Shown here piece by piece: positions 1 through 7,578 of a stretch of 11,244 bases of DNA; positions within the stretch are counted from its first letter, which is position 1, and the number at the start of each line of letters is the position of its first letter. This DNA is from JBHEPS01 sp046261635 (lineage in GTDB: Bacteria > Acidobacteriota > Thermoanaerobaculia > Gp7-AA8), in the NCBI GenBank assembly GCA_046261635.1, contig JBHEOL010000094.1, positions 1 through 11,244 on the forward strand, in the 5' to 3' direction. The translations under genes and the position numbers were made by a program. The notes beneath the pieces were generated by a model. The model was not told where the DNA came from, searched no databases, and was given only the letters and a program-made list of their open reading frames with translations.

Positions 1-906
1 TGGAAGCGTTTCCGGCCCCTCCATCTTCAGATAGAGTCCCCGATCCGTCGCCGCGGCCTGAGAGGCCGTGCAGAAGTCGCGGAGCACCACGGCGGCATCG
101 AAGGAGGTGATCTCCCGCTGTTCGTGCCCGGCCTCCAGACGAGCCAGACCGAGAAGATCGGTGAGCATCTCGTTGAGCGACGAGACGCCCTTGCTGAGCA
201 TCTCGGCGACTTCGCTGCGCATCGAGTCGGACATCGGAGTGTCACTCGCATTCAGACTCGCTGCGCCTTTGACGACCGTGACGCTCCCGCGGAGGTCGTG
301 GGCCGCAACCCGCCACGCTTCGGCCCGCGCCTTCTCGATCGAGTGGAGGGCGGACAGCGCGCGCGCAAGATCGTTCACGTGTCCGGCGGATTCCGTCTGC
401 TGAAGCTCTCCGTATTGCGTCGCGCTACGAGCGACGCCGTCGGCGCACAATTGCGCCCAGACCCGGCGTGCCACCGGCATGACCCCGGCGTCCAGTGATG
501 GGTTTGCGGCCGCGTAGCGCTCCAGCTCGGCGGCGACACACATCTGGAGATATCCCCACTCCCGAATCAGCTCACTGAGTGAGTACCCTTGCTGCCATCG
601 CTGCAGACCGTGGTCCGAGACGCTCTCGTCGATCTCCTCGGCGACAGGCTCACTCTCTTCCGGCCACGCCTGGAGGATTCGCCCCAGACCGTCGAGGACT
701 TCCGGAATGTGGTCATTGAACTGCGCGCGTGAGAGGGACGCTGCGACGTTGCGTCCGGGCGCGAGCTCTCCGTACGCGCGCCACGCCTCGAGGATCGCCT
801 CCCGGCGCTCGAGCAATTCGGCTGCGAGCGCGTTCAACTCTTCCCGCGCGTGATTCGCGGGGAACACGACCTGAACTCGCGGCCCCCCGTTCTCATCCTT
901 CTCCAT
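1..906 (-). CDS. Sensor histidine kinase with RsbRD-like N-terminal domain (partial, C-terminus beyond left edge)
   Basis: Reading the minus strand from the ATG at 906-904, the frame stays open to base 1, giving 302 residues without a stop. Residues about 25-145 match the pattern of the RsbRD N-terminal sensor domain: helical, with DHGLQRWQQGYSLSELIREW at 98-117. A linker helix leads into a HisKA dimerisation/phosphoacceptor domain whose H-box reads VAAHDLRGSV, making His203 the likely autophosphorylation site. The second HisKA helix (EMLTDLLGLARLEAG) follows. The ATP-binding HATPase domain should lie just beyond the window. I see no membrane segment, so this is a cytoplasmic kinase that should phosphorylate a response regulator not visible here. 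The Shine-Dalgarno is weak (AGG about 8 nt upstream), but no better start exists nearby. Family and domain order are confident; the signal and partner are unknown. Confidence 0.88.
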   Translation of the reverse strand, partial: MEKDENGGPRVQVVFPANHAREELNALAAELLERREAILEAWRAYGELAPGRNVAASLSRAQFNDHIPEVLDGLGRILQAWPEESEPVAEEIDESVSDHGLQRWQQGYSLSELIREWGYLQMCVAAELERYAAANPSLDAGVMPVARRVWAQLCADGVARSATQYGELQQTESAGHVNDLARALSALHSIEKARAEAWRVAAHDLRGSVTVVKGAASLNASDTPMSDSMRSEVAEMLSKGVSSLNEMLTDLLGLARLEAGHEQREITSFDAAVVLRDFCTASQAAATDRGLYLKMEGPETLP

Positions 907-1177
907 GAAGACCTATCGTACCCCGCCCGGATAAAGAACGCGATTCCGACGAACTGAACGCCCCTCGCCGCTCCCTCACGGGGGATTGACCCCGGAGATC
1001 GATGGAGAGGGTCGGCGCGCCGGGGGGAGCCTCTCCTGGGGTGGCCGGCGCCTCGCCCCGCCGGACTCATGCCTCACCACCGTCATTGGCCGGGAGCGAT
1101 CCGCCATTCACCGACAGGCCCTGGCCTTCAAAGACCCGATCCCGCACATTGGGTCCAGAACGAAGCGAGAGCCCATC

Positions 1178-1381
1178 ATGCTGAACCTCGACCTCACCGA
1201 TCTCCGGAACACCTGCCTCAACGCGAAGGCCTCCGCCGAGCTTCTGCGAAGCTCCGGCGAGACCGCAAAGGCCGAGAGGGTCGAGTCGCTCGCCCGCATT
1301 GCCGAGCGCGAGATCCAGCGGCGAGAACGCGAGCCGGGAAGCTCCAGACAGTTCGAAGCATCGGGAGTGTCGAAGGGGTGA
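1178..1381 (+). CDS. Small hypothetical protein, 67 aa, helical
   Basis: The ATG at 1178 follows a weak purine-rich GCGAGAG about 7 nt upstream and opens a 67-codon frame ending in TGA. I do not recognise the family. The first 50 codons have strongly G/C-biased third positions, as in neighbouring real genes, and encode an amphipathic helical protein (DLTDLRNTCLNAKASAELL, then an R/E-rich helix). The last 15 residues look disordered and have less regular codon use. It has no signal peptide, membrane segment or metal motif. The same frame is open back to 986, but the residues upstream are low-complexity Gly/Arg and look non-coding. It lies convergent to the potassium channel gene and divergent from the kinase. 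It could be a small regulator or coiled-coil adaptor; existence is more likely than not, function unknown. Confidence 0.45.
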   Translation: MLNLDLTDLRNTCLNAKASAELLRSSGETAKAERVESLARIAEREIQRREREPGSSRQFEASGVSKG

Positions 1382-1435
1382 GCGGCAGCCGCCGCCCTCC
1401 ATCGCCCGGACCCGGACCGGCTCTCGAGCTCTCCT

Positions 1436-3145
1436 TCACCTCTTTGCCCAGGGCGAGCCCCGGGGGAACACCTCCAGGAACCTGTCCTCCGCCTCCAGCG
1501 TCCCGACGAGAAACATCCGTCCCCCTTCCGGCATCACGAAATCCACGCCCGGGTTCAGCTCCCGTCTCCCTTCCTCCTCGACCGAGATCACGGTGCAGCC
1601 GGTCCTGGTGCGGATCTTCGATTCGCCCAGGCTCCGCCCGGCGACGGAGGGCGGGATCGCCGCCGGGAACACGCGGAGCCCTTCAGCCAGCAGCAGGGTC
1701 TCGCCGCCGCGAATGAGGTTGAAGACCGTGCTCGCGCCCATCGAGGCGAAGGAGAGAACCAAGTCCGCGCCCGCGCGCGAAAGGGTCTTCACGTTGCGGT
1801 CGAAGTTGCTGCGGGCGAGGATCTGCCAGTTCTCACGCAGCTTGCGGAAAAAGATCGTGAGCGCCACGTTCGTGTCGTCATCGTGAGTCGTGATGATCAC
1901 CGTGGTGGCCTCGCGGACGCCGGCCTTCTTGAGCACTTCCATCCGCGTGGCGTCGCCGATGATCGCCTCGGGGTGCTCCGCCACGCGCTCGGCGACCTTC
2001 TCGACGATGGTCGTCTGAATCCCGAGACTCTGCAGCGCGAGACTCGCGGAACGGCCGACGCGGCCGCCGCCGATGATGAGAACGCGCGGCGTGGGCGCCG
2101 CGGCGTTTGAGAACGCGTGGTTGTAACTGTCGAGCTGCTCGCGCGTGCCGGCGAGAATGAAAATCGTCTCCGTCCCGATCATCGTGTCCCGGTCCGCCAC
2201 CTGGAGACGGCCATGGTCCCAGACGCCGATGACGCCGACCCCGGTGCGGTTGCGCAGCCCGCTCTCCCCCAGCGTCTGTCCGGGCAGCGGCGTGCCGAAC
2301 GTCGAGGCCTCGGCGATCAGCAGCTCTCCGAGGTGGCCGATGATGTGCGCGTCCGAATCGCGGATGCTGACACGGCGAGCCAGCGCGGCTCCCATCATCT
2401 CCTCCTGCCGCAGCACGAGCGTCGCGCCGGCCAGCTCGAGCAGATCGCGAGAGGCTTCCGAGCTGGCGGTGGCCACGATGGGCACACTCTCCGACAACTC
2501 CCGCGCGGTGAAGGCGGCGTTCGTGTTGATCACGTCCGTGCGGGTCGTCACAAGCATCGCGGCCTGTTCGAGGCGCATCCGCCGGTAGGTCTCCGGATCG
2601 TCCAGATCTCCCACGCTCACCCGCACGCCGCGTTCGTCGAGCTCGAGCGCTTCCTGCAACGTCGGGCAGAGCACGACGTACGGATGCCCATACTTCTCGA
2701 GCATGGGGATGAGAGTCGTGGCGAGGGGACCGTAACTCGTGAGGATCACGTGACCGCGCGTGGACGCCGGCAGCTCGCGGGGCGCTTTCGATTCTTTCTG
2801 CGCACGCATCCACGGCGCATAGAAAAACTCGATGAACGTGAACGGGAGCAGGACCAGCATGAACGTCACGCCGGAGAAGAGCACCACCACCGAGAAGATC
2901 CGCCCCAGGTCTCCATGAAAGGTGATGTCGCCGAACCCGAGCGTCGTCATCACCGTCAGCGTCCAGTAGAACCCCGTGATCCAGGAGTGGCTCTGCCCCT
3001 CCAGTTCCATGATCAGATGGAAGAGAACGCTGTACACGATGATGAGCCCGAAGAGCACGAGCAGGAGATTCGCCAGCCTGCGCAGGTTCGCACGGCTGGT
3101 CCGGCTCTCCATCACCGTGCTCAAAACCGCGATCATGGTCTTCAT
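1436..3145 (-). CDS. Two-TM potassium channel with tandem RCK (TrkA-N/TrkA-C) domains
   Basis: This 569-aa protein has the layout of an RCK-gated K+ channel subunit. TM1 is at about 24-47, the pore helix at 55-67, the selectivity filter TTLGFGD at 67-73 and TM2 at 82-107. Two cytosolic RCK modules follow in one chain: RCK1 Rossmann part at about 130-250 with a TrkA-C lobe at 268-335, then RCK2 at about 353-470 with a TrkA-C lobe at 487-560. RCK2 has an intact nucleotide loop (GGGRVG, 359-364) and an acidic residue (VEK, E382) at the usual second-strand position. RCK1 reads LTSYGPLATTL and lacks a full GxGxxG, so it probably does not bind NAD in the usual way. Tandem RCKs in one subunit recall GsuK of Geobacter; a tetramer then builds an eight-RCK gating ring from four chains. 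An AGGAG lies about 12 nt upstream of the ATG, and a second ATG three codons later is possible. Role: K+ flux across the inner membrane, gated by ligand or nucleotide. Confidence 0.93.
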   Translation of the reverse strand: MKTMIAVLSTVMESRTSRANLRRLANLLLVLFGLIIVYSVLFHLIMELEGQSHSWITGFYWTLTVMTTLGFGDITFHGDLGRIFSVVVLFSGVTFMLVLLPFTFIEFFYAPWMRAQKESKAPRELPASTRGHVILTSYGPLATTLIPMLEKYGHPYVVLCPTLQEALELDERGVRVSVGDLDDPETYRRMRLEQAAMLVTTRTDVINTNAAFTARELSESVPIVATASSEASRDLLELAGATLVLRQEEMMGAALARRVSIRDSDAHIIGHLGELLIAEASTFGTPLPGQTLGESGLRNRTGVGVIGVWDHGRLQVADRDTMIGTETIFILAGTREQLDSYNHAFSNAAAPTPRVLIIGGGRVGRSASLALQSLGIQTTIVEKVAERVAEHPEAIIGDATRMEVLKKAGVREATTVIITTHDDDTNVALTIFFRKLRENWQILARSNFDRNVKTLSRAGADLVLSFASMGASTVFNLIRGGETLLLAEGLRVFPAAIPPSVAGRSLGESKIRTRTGCTVISVEEEGRRELNPGVDFVMPEGGRMFLVGTLEAEDRFLEVFPRGSPWAKR

Positions 3146-3382
3146 CAGGTGGATTCTCTCCTGTTTTTCTCTTCCGGAACACCGGGTCGTGAATTTTCCT
3201 CTCCGCGCCGTGGCCTCCGGCCTGATTCCTCGTGGATGACGACAGTCGGCGGCGCCGCGCGATCACCGGGTGCAGAGTTAAGAGCACAGGCTCGCCACTG
3301 GGCATGACCCGCCCGTGTCTGAATATCCATCCCATTCGAGCCGATGTTATTCTTCGGCGCACACCCGTCAGGAGGAAATACC

Positions 3383-3991
3383 GTGGGAAACAACCCGCGA
3401 GCGCTGCTGCTCGCCCTTCTCACTGCCGTTTCTGCGATCGCGGCCGATCCGCAGGTTGCCGGTGCGAAGCCGACGATCGAGGAGAGAATCACGGCGGCCG
3501 CCATCGAGGCGAGGCTTCCGCTCTCGTTCGAGGGAACGAAATTCTCGGGGCCGGGATGGACCCGGCTCATCGAGGAACGGCGCGCGGCGCAGTTTTTCCT
3601 GATCGGCGAGGAGCACGGGATCGCGGAGAATCCGCAACTCGCCGCGGCGCTCTTCGCCGCGCTCCAGCCCGCGGAATATTCGCGGATGGCGATCGAGGTC
3701 TCCCCTCCGATCGCGGTCTTCAATCCCTCCGCATGGTCGTATCAGCCCGCCCCGGCGAAGGACGGCTACGCCCGTCACCTCGGCCCGATCCTCGCGGCGG
3801 CCGATCCGGAGCGATTCACGCTGATCGACCTCCGCCCGCTCCGTTCCCTCCTCGCGCGCTCCGCGGCCGTCCATCCGGAGCTGCGAAGGACGGTGTTCGG
3901 GTTCGACGCCCTCCTCGTCTTCTCCGGTTCGACCGCATCATCGAATGTTCCGCGGCCCGGGACGAAGGCCGCCACACCCGCCCCGCGATGA
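3383..3991 (+). CDS. Secreted GEEHG-motif protein, probably internally deleted
   Basis: The start is set by a strong GGAGG at 3371-3375, 7 nt before GTG 3383. From there the protein opens with a signal peptide (hydrophobic ALLLALLTAVSAIA, probable cleavage near residues 20-22), whereas an ATG at 3344 would bury it. The mature part has FFLIGEEHGIAENP at 71-84, a motif resembling the first catalytic strand of erythromycin-esterase/ChaN/TraB-type folds, then AIEVSPP at 103-109. The text then passes straight to IAVFNPSAWSYQPAPAKDG (110-128) and a C-terminal part with LIDLRPLR (148-155) and GFDALLVF (173-180). From memory of such proteins, they are about twice as long (near 400 aa), with a helical middle between these two blocks. 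I infer an in-frame deletion at about residue 110. The product would lack much of its active-site scaffold and may be non-functional. It is divergent from the potassium channel gene. Confidence 0.7.
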   Translation: MGNNPRALLLALLTAVSAIAADPQVAGAKPTIEERITAAAIEARLPLSFEGTKFSGPGWTRLIEERRAAQFFLIGEEHGIAENPQLAAALFAALQPAEYSRMAIEVSPPIAVFNPSAWSYQPAPAKDGYARHLGPILAAADPERFTLIDLRPLRSLLARSAAVHPELRRTVFGFDALLVFSGSTASSNVPRPGTKAATPAPR

Positions 3992-4083
3992 GAAAGTGCC
4001 ATGTCGCTGGGAAGTCTCTTGCTTTGTTCCAATGACTCACAACAAAGAAAGACCTCACCGGTTGCCCAGAGGAACGCATTCAA

Positions 4084-4695
4084 ATGATGGGATACCGCGA
4101 GCGCGATCGCTCCACTTGGGAAAAGATCTTTCGGGATGCAGATGCGGGATGGCTCGCGGCGCCGCCAACTCCGCTCATGCATCGCGCTGCCGGCTTCTTC
4201 CGCGCTTCGGGAGCCAGGCGGATTCTCGACGCTGGATCAGGCTTTGGCCGATGGGCCGTGTTCCTGGTGGAGAGTCTTGGATCGCGGGTGGAAGCGCTCG
4301 ACTACGCGATCGGCGGCGGAAGAATGGCGCAGGAGTTGATCGCTGGGCGGGAACTGCCGGTCGCGATTCTCTCCGGGAGCGTGACGGAACTCCCTTTCGT
4401 CGACCATTGCTTCGACGGAATCCTCGCGGTGCTCGTACTCGACAATCTCGAACGCGCTGATGCCCGCGCCTCGATGCTGGAGCTGACACGCGTCGCGCGT
4501 CCCGGCGCGGCTCTCTTCGCCGTCTTCAATCCCGGCGAGCGTCCCTCCGGGGATGGAACCAATCCGACCGCATCGTGCCACAGCGAGAGCTACACGCGCG
4601 AAGAGATCGCGCAGCTCCTTCATGGCTGGAGCATCGTGGACGAAACCATCGACGAGCACTCCCTGCGTGCATTCGGGGCGAAGCTGAATGCTTGA
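4084..4695 (+). CDS. Class I SAM-dependent methyltransferase
   Basis: This 203-aa protein carries the ordered motifs of a Rossmann-fold methyltransferase of the Methyltransf_11/25 type. SAM-binding motif I is ILDAGSGFGRW at 47-57, the acidic residue that holds the ribose is in ALDY (D73), SGSVTELPF at 97-105 precedes the post-II strand FDGILAVLVLDNL (110-122), and post-III RPGAALFAVFNPG is at 139-151. A C-terminal cap (YTREEIAQLLHGWSIVDETI) resembles the tail of small-molecule and ubiquinone-type methyltransferases. Length is normal for the group. The start is supported by AGAGGAA about 10 nt upstream; a second ATG follows at once. It stands 92 bp after the secreted GEEHG protein, so co-transcription is possible but there is no overlap. 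The substrate cannot be read from the sequence. Confidence 0.9.
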   Translation: MMGYRERDRSTWEKIFRDADAGWLAAPPTPLMHRAAGFFRASGARRILDAGSGFGRWAVFLVESLGSRVEALDYAIGGGRMAQELIAGRELPVAILSGSVTELPFVDHCFDGILAVLVLDNLERADARASMLELTRVARPGAALFAVFNPGERPSGDGTNPTASCHSESYTREEIAQLLHGWSIVDETIDEHSLRAFGAKLNA

Positions 4696-4699
4696 GATG

Positions 4700-4717
4700 C
4701 CCCCCCCCCCGGGGGGG
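4700..4717. repeat. C11G7 homopolymer tract
   Basis: Eleven C are followed directly by seven G, starting 5 bp after the methyltransferase stop. The tract can fold on itself and is prone to slippage, so its exact length should be treated as uncertain. It borders the nested inverted repeat at 4740-4851. Confidence 0.9.
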
Positions 4718-4739
4718 CCAATCATCCGTCAGGGCCAAT

Positions 4740-4851
4740 GGGGTCACATCTACGATATTCGAACGCTTACCATTCCGAGGAGGTTCGTGTCCGAACACCT
4801 CCTCGGAATGGAAAGATTCCGGTCCAGATCGAACATCGTAGATGTGACCCC
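4740..4851. repeat. Nested two-tier inverted repeat, REPIN/MITE-like
   Basis: The outer arms are GGGGTCACATCTACGAT (4740-4756) and its exact reverse complement (4835-4851). One mismatch then five more paired bases (4758-4762 with 4829-4833) extend them. Inside lies a second pair: CCATTCCGAGGAGGT (4770-4784) against its exact reverse complement (4797-4811), around a 12-nt loop. The spacers are unequal (7 and 17 nt). The element sits between two convergent genes and has no coding signal. Palindromes beginning with a GGGGTCA-type end are, to my knowledge, typical of REP sequences mobilised by RAYT (Y1-type) transposases; none is encoded here. Transcribed, it would form a long hairpin and could also end transcription from both sides. 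The inverted-repeat structure is seen directly; the mobile origin is inference. Confidence 0.85.
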
Positions 4852-4967
4852 GCTTTCCCGCGCGGACCAATCCCGCCGCCGACGCGCCGCTCGCGATCGG
4901 CGATCCGGCGGTCGAAGCCCTCCTGCGCCGCGCCTTTCCATCGGTCGCCACCTCTCCTCTCGCGCGC

Positions 4968-5629
4968 TCAATCTTTTTTGGGCTGCGTGACCCCCGTGAG
5001 GCGGTCCCCCGAGAAGACCAGACGGATGTCGCCGTCGGTGGTGGAGTAGATCCAGACGGTGACCCGCGCCCCCTTACCATCGATGCGCGTGGGGAATCCG
5101 ATCGCGGAACGGACTTCTTTTTTCGTCAGTCCCGGCCGAAGACCGACGGTGGAATGAATCGCTCGCTTCTCCCACGCCGGCGTGGCATCATGCGCCACGC
5201 CGAAGCGGCGTGCGTTCGCTTTCTGCATCAGAATGACGAATGGAGCGACGACCTCCGTGACCGCCTCCTCGACACCTTCCGCGCTCGACCTCACGTCGAG
5301 ATAGAGATAGATCGCCTTGCCGGTCGCGCGCGCGACGCGGATGGCCGTGATCATCTCGTCGGGCCTTCCCTCCTGCGGGACCATCTGCCGCTGCACGCTG
5401 ACGGTCAGGTCCGACTCGCTCTCCAGGTCGACGAAGGTGAGGGGCGGAAGCGCCGCGGCGATCTGGCGCCGTGCCTCCGCGGCGAGTTCTTCATTTCCAT
5501 TGGTGAAGATGAAAACCTTCACCACGTCGCGCAGATCGCGCGGCTTTCCGTACTCGGTGCGCGCTTCGACCCCGCCATGAGAACGGCCGAAAAGAACGCA
5601 GCAACTACGAGAATCGAGGAGTCTCGCAT
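4968..5629 (-). CDS. Exported protein with BamE/SmpA-like C-terminus, frameshifted after the signal peptide
   Basis: A GGAGGT (minus strand of 5636-5641) stands 6 nt before ATG 5629-5627, which opens a clear signal peptide (MRDSSILVVAAFFSAVLMAG). That frame stops after 36 codons. The frame one base away continues from the same point as VEARTEYGKPRDLRDVVKVF and runs to the TGA at 4968-4970. One extra G in the G run at 5570-5573 would join them into a 220-aa preprotein with cleavage near VEA. So this is either a single-base deletion or a sequencing error. The body has an alpha/beta part (VVKVFIFTNGNEELAAEARR, then DLTVSVQRQM), a helix VEEAVTEVVAPFVILMQ, and a C-terminal stretch LRPGLTKKEVRSAIGFPTRI followed by WIYST and IRLVFSGDRLTGV, the shape of a BamE/SmpA_OmlA repeat. 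Function is unknown; periplasmic or envelope location is likely. It is convergent to the methyltransferase gene. Without the shift correction, an in-frame GTG at 5699 is a poorer start. Confidence 0.72.
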
Positions 5630-5821
5630 CCTGGCACCTCCAGATGGTACTCGTTTGGTCGAGCCCTCTCACTATGGCTTCGCCGCGAGAGGGGAACACC
5701 GACTCAGCTAAGCCGTTTTTCAGTTCAGCTCCGGAAAAGTGAAAGACCCGTTTCCCGGGACGAGAGCGTCTGCAGTTGATGCGGTTTCCTCAGCCGCTCC
5801 GCGGCGGCCGGGCAGCGAGAA

Positions 5822-5847
5822 GCCTCCTCTCAAAAACGAGAGAAGGC
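5822..5847 (-). terminator. Stem-loop after the propeller gene, possible terminator
   Basis: On the minus strand GCCTTCTCTC and GAGAGGAGGC pair over ten positions (one T:G wobble) around a short GTTTTT loop, starting 17 nt after the stop of the PD40 gene. The position suits a terminator, but no U-rich tract follows, so termination is uncertain. Confidence 0.35.
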
Positions 5848-5864
5848 ATCCCGCCCCGCCGGTG

Positions 5865-7439
5865 TCATTCTGCGAATGGATGGACGATTTGCAGGGTCGA
5901 TCCGGAGCCGTTGTTCTCGAGCGTGGAGGTGTAGACGACGGCGCTGCCGCCATTGATGGTGAACATGATCATCTGATCCGGCTGGACCTCTCCGCCGAGA
6001 AGCTCGCTGACCGGTACCTGAGAGAGGGTGTTTGGAGGAAACAGGTGCGTGGCACCACGGAGATAGGTCCCATCCGGTTCGTGGATGCAGATCCAGATCG
6101 TTGCACCTGTGTCGAGCGTGCGAATGCCGACGTTCACACGGAAACGGTTCATGTCCGATGGCATCTTCACTGCGCTGAGCTCGCCGGTCTCCATGACGCT
6201 TGCCGGCTCGACCGGCGGGACGACGACGGAGCTTCCGCCGTTCTCGATCCGGAACGCCGAGGCCGGGGCCGGCCCTTCGTCCGGAACGATCTCCAGCGAG
6301 CCGACTCCCGAGACACCGATGCTCGCCAGCACGTCGGGCAGGGTCTGGCTCTCATACGGTGCAAGGCGATATGCGTACGACGGGTCGTTCTCACCTGCCG
6401 AAATCCCCGCAGGGTGGAAGAGGATATGGCCGGAGATCTCTGCGTCACCCGGATTCGACAACTGCGCCGAGGTCCGGAACGCGCTTCCATGAGCACCTTT
6501 GGTGGAGCCGGCAATCGGGATCAGAGTCGTCCGTGACCGCGTCGCTCGGTAGAGATCGGTGCCGCCGAGACCGCCCGGCCGACCGGAGAAGAAGAAAATC
6601 TCCCTTCCGTCACCCGTCATTCCCGCGCGCTGTTCTCCCGCCGTCGTATTCAGAGCGGTGACGTTCAGAGGAGTCGACCAGGGCTCCGATGTGGTTGCAC
6701 GTGTCGAGCTCCAGATGTCGACGCTGCCGAGGCCACCCGCACGATTCGAAGTGAGGTAGAGCTCGAGTCCGTCCTGGCGAAACGTCGGCATGACGTCGCC
6801 GTTGCTCGTGCTCAGCTCCTGTACCACGGTCGGGCTGGAAAACTGCCCATTCGCCTGCAATGTGCTCTCATAGATGTCGTAGCTGCCCGGACCGCCGGGG
6901 CGGTCGGATCCGAAGTAAAGATTGAGTCGGCCCGTCGCCGGATCGACGAAGCCCCACGGGCCATACTCGTCATGCGGCGTGCTGAGCTCGGCGATCAGCA
7001 CCGGAACTTCCCATCCGAAGTCGTCCGCTGCATTTTTGCGGACGCTCATATAGAGATCGTTGAAGCCGGGGCCGCCGGCGCGGTCGCTGGTGAAGATCAT
7101 GGTGTGCCCGTCTGGCGTGAGGTAGGGCAGATGGTCATACCCCGCCGTATTGATGGAGGGGCCGAGGCTCTTCGGCTCTCCCCATGGGTCATTCTTCGAG
7201 GCTCGCTGGGTCACGTAGAGGTCGAGGAACCCGAGTCCGCCGGCTCGTGAAGAACCGAAATAGAGACTGAGCCCGGAGCCTGTGACGAAGAGACAGCTGT
7301 CGGACGCGGTGCTGTTCACGACCGGGCCGAGGTTCTCGACATGCGACCACGGCGATAGCGTCTGCGCCGGAAGAGACATGGCGACGAAGAATGAAGCGAT
7401 AACCACCCAGGGGGAAAGAAAACTGCGACTTCTGGACAT
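5865..7439 (-). CDS. Secreted WD40-like (PD40) beta-propeller protein
   Basis: This 524-aa protein starts at an ATG with GGAG 7 nt upstream. It has a signal peptide (positively charged start, hydrophobic WVVIASFFVAM, cleavage near residues 25-27). Five PD40/TolB-type blades follow, each with the signature S-x-R-(A/P)-G-G-x-G-x-x-D-(L/I)-(Y/W): LYFGSSRAGGLGFLDLYV (59-76), IFTSDRAGGPGFNDLYM (115-131), LYFGSDRPGGPGSYDIYE (174-191), LYLTSNRAGGLGSVDIWS (227-244) and FFFSGRPGGLGGTDLYRA (282-299). Residues from about 304 form a separate beta-rich module (IPIAGSTKGAHGSAFRTSAQ, later FRVNVGIRTLDTG). Modules like this, as I recall them, are attached to many secreted Acidobacteriota proteins. Likely envelope or extracellular, binding proteins or glycans; no catalytic residues are visible. 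It is divergent from the winged-helix/TPR regulator, whose upstream region carries phased repeats. Confidence 0.88.
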   Translation of the reverse strand: MSRSRSFLSPWVVIASFFVAMSLPAQTLSPWSHVENLGPVVNSTASDSCLFVTGSGLSLYFGSSRAGGLGFLDLYVTQRASKNDPWGEPKSLGPSINTAGYDHLPYLTPDGHTMIFTSDRAGGPGFNDLYMSVRKNAADDFGWEVPVLIAELSTPHDEYGPWGFVDPATGRLNLYFGSDRPGGPGSYDIYESTLQANGQFSSPTVVQELSTSNGDVMPTFRQDGLELYLTSNRAGGLGSVDIWSSTRATTSEPWSTPLNVTALNTTAGEQRAGMTGDGREIFFFSGRPGGLGGTDLYRATRSRTTLIPIAGSTKGAHGSAFRTSAQLSNPGDAEISGHILFHPAGISAGENDPSYAYRLAPYESQTLPDVLASIGVSGVGSLEIVPDEGPAPASAFRIENGGSSVVVPPVEPASVMETGELSAVKMPSDMNRFRVNVGIRTLDTGATIWICIHEPDGTYLRGATHLFPPNTLSQVPVSELLGGEVQPDQMIMFTINGGSAVVYTSTLENNGSGSTLQIVHPFAE

Positions 7440-7505
7440 GAGGATCTCCTTTTCGCGGGTTCACCGCTCGTCGATGACAAACGATTGTTCTTGATGGCGA
7501 CCGTC

Positions 7506-7520
7506 CGAACCGTCGTCGAA
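7506..7520. promoter_or_regulatory. Two CGAA boxes 11 bp apart
   Basis: CGAA occurs at 7506-7509 and 7517-7520, in the opposite orientation to the TTCG array at 7579-7622 and with the same 11-bp step. They lie about 70-80 bp upstream of the propeller gene start. This may be a second, inverted half of a winged-helix operator. The motif is only four bases, so chance is possible. Confidence 0.25.
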
Positions 7521-7578
7521 CCCCCGGTTGGTGCCCCGGGGACGTGCGTAATCTGGGCCCTGCGGGAATGAGATTCAA

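Noticed and set aside
970..1060. GC-rich stretches with short inverted repeats (GGGG/CCCC and GGCGCGCC) before the small ORF
   Set aside because: Stems are only 4-5 bp and expected by chance at this composition, with no terminator or operator layout.
1069..1716. 215-codon plus-strand frame over the small hypothetical gene and the end of the channel gene
   Set aside because: It is Pro/Arg/Ser-rich low complexity that crosses two better-supported genes.
2117..3307. A 396-codon plus-strand open frame over the potassium channel gene
   Set aside because: It is antisense to a clearly real gene, with skewed Arg/His/Glu composition and no domain.
1878..3362. A 494-codon minus-strand open frame over the potassium channel gene
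   Set aside because: It is the channel gene read in another frame. The product is a His/Arg/Ala-rich low-complexity chain, while the channel frame has a selectivity filter and two Rossmann folds.
4852..5711. Long plus-strand open frame beginning PRFPARTNPAADAPLAIGD
   Set aside because: Its first 115 bases lie between genes and look mildly protein-like, but most of it is antisense to the BamE-like gene, with no start codon or ribosome site before 5154. The short 5' part could be a remnant, but I cannot support it.
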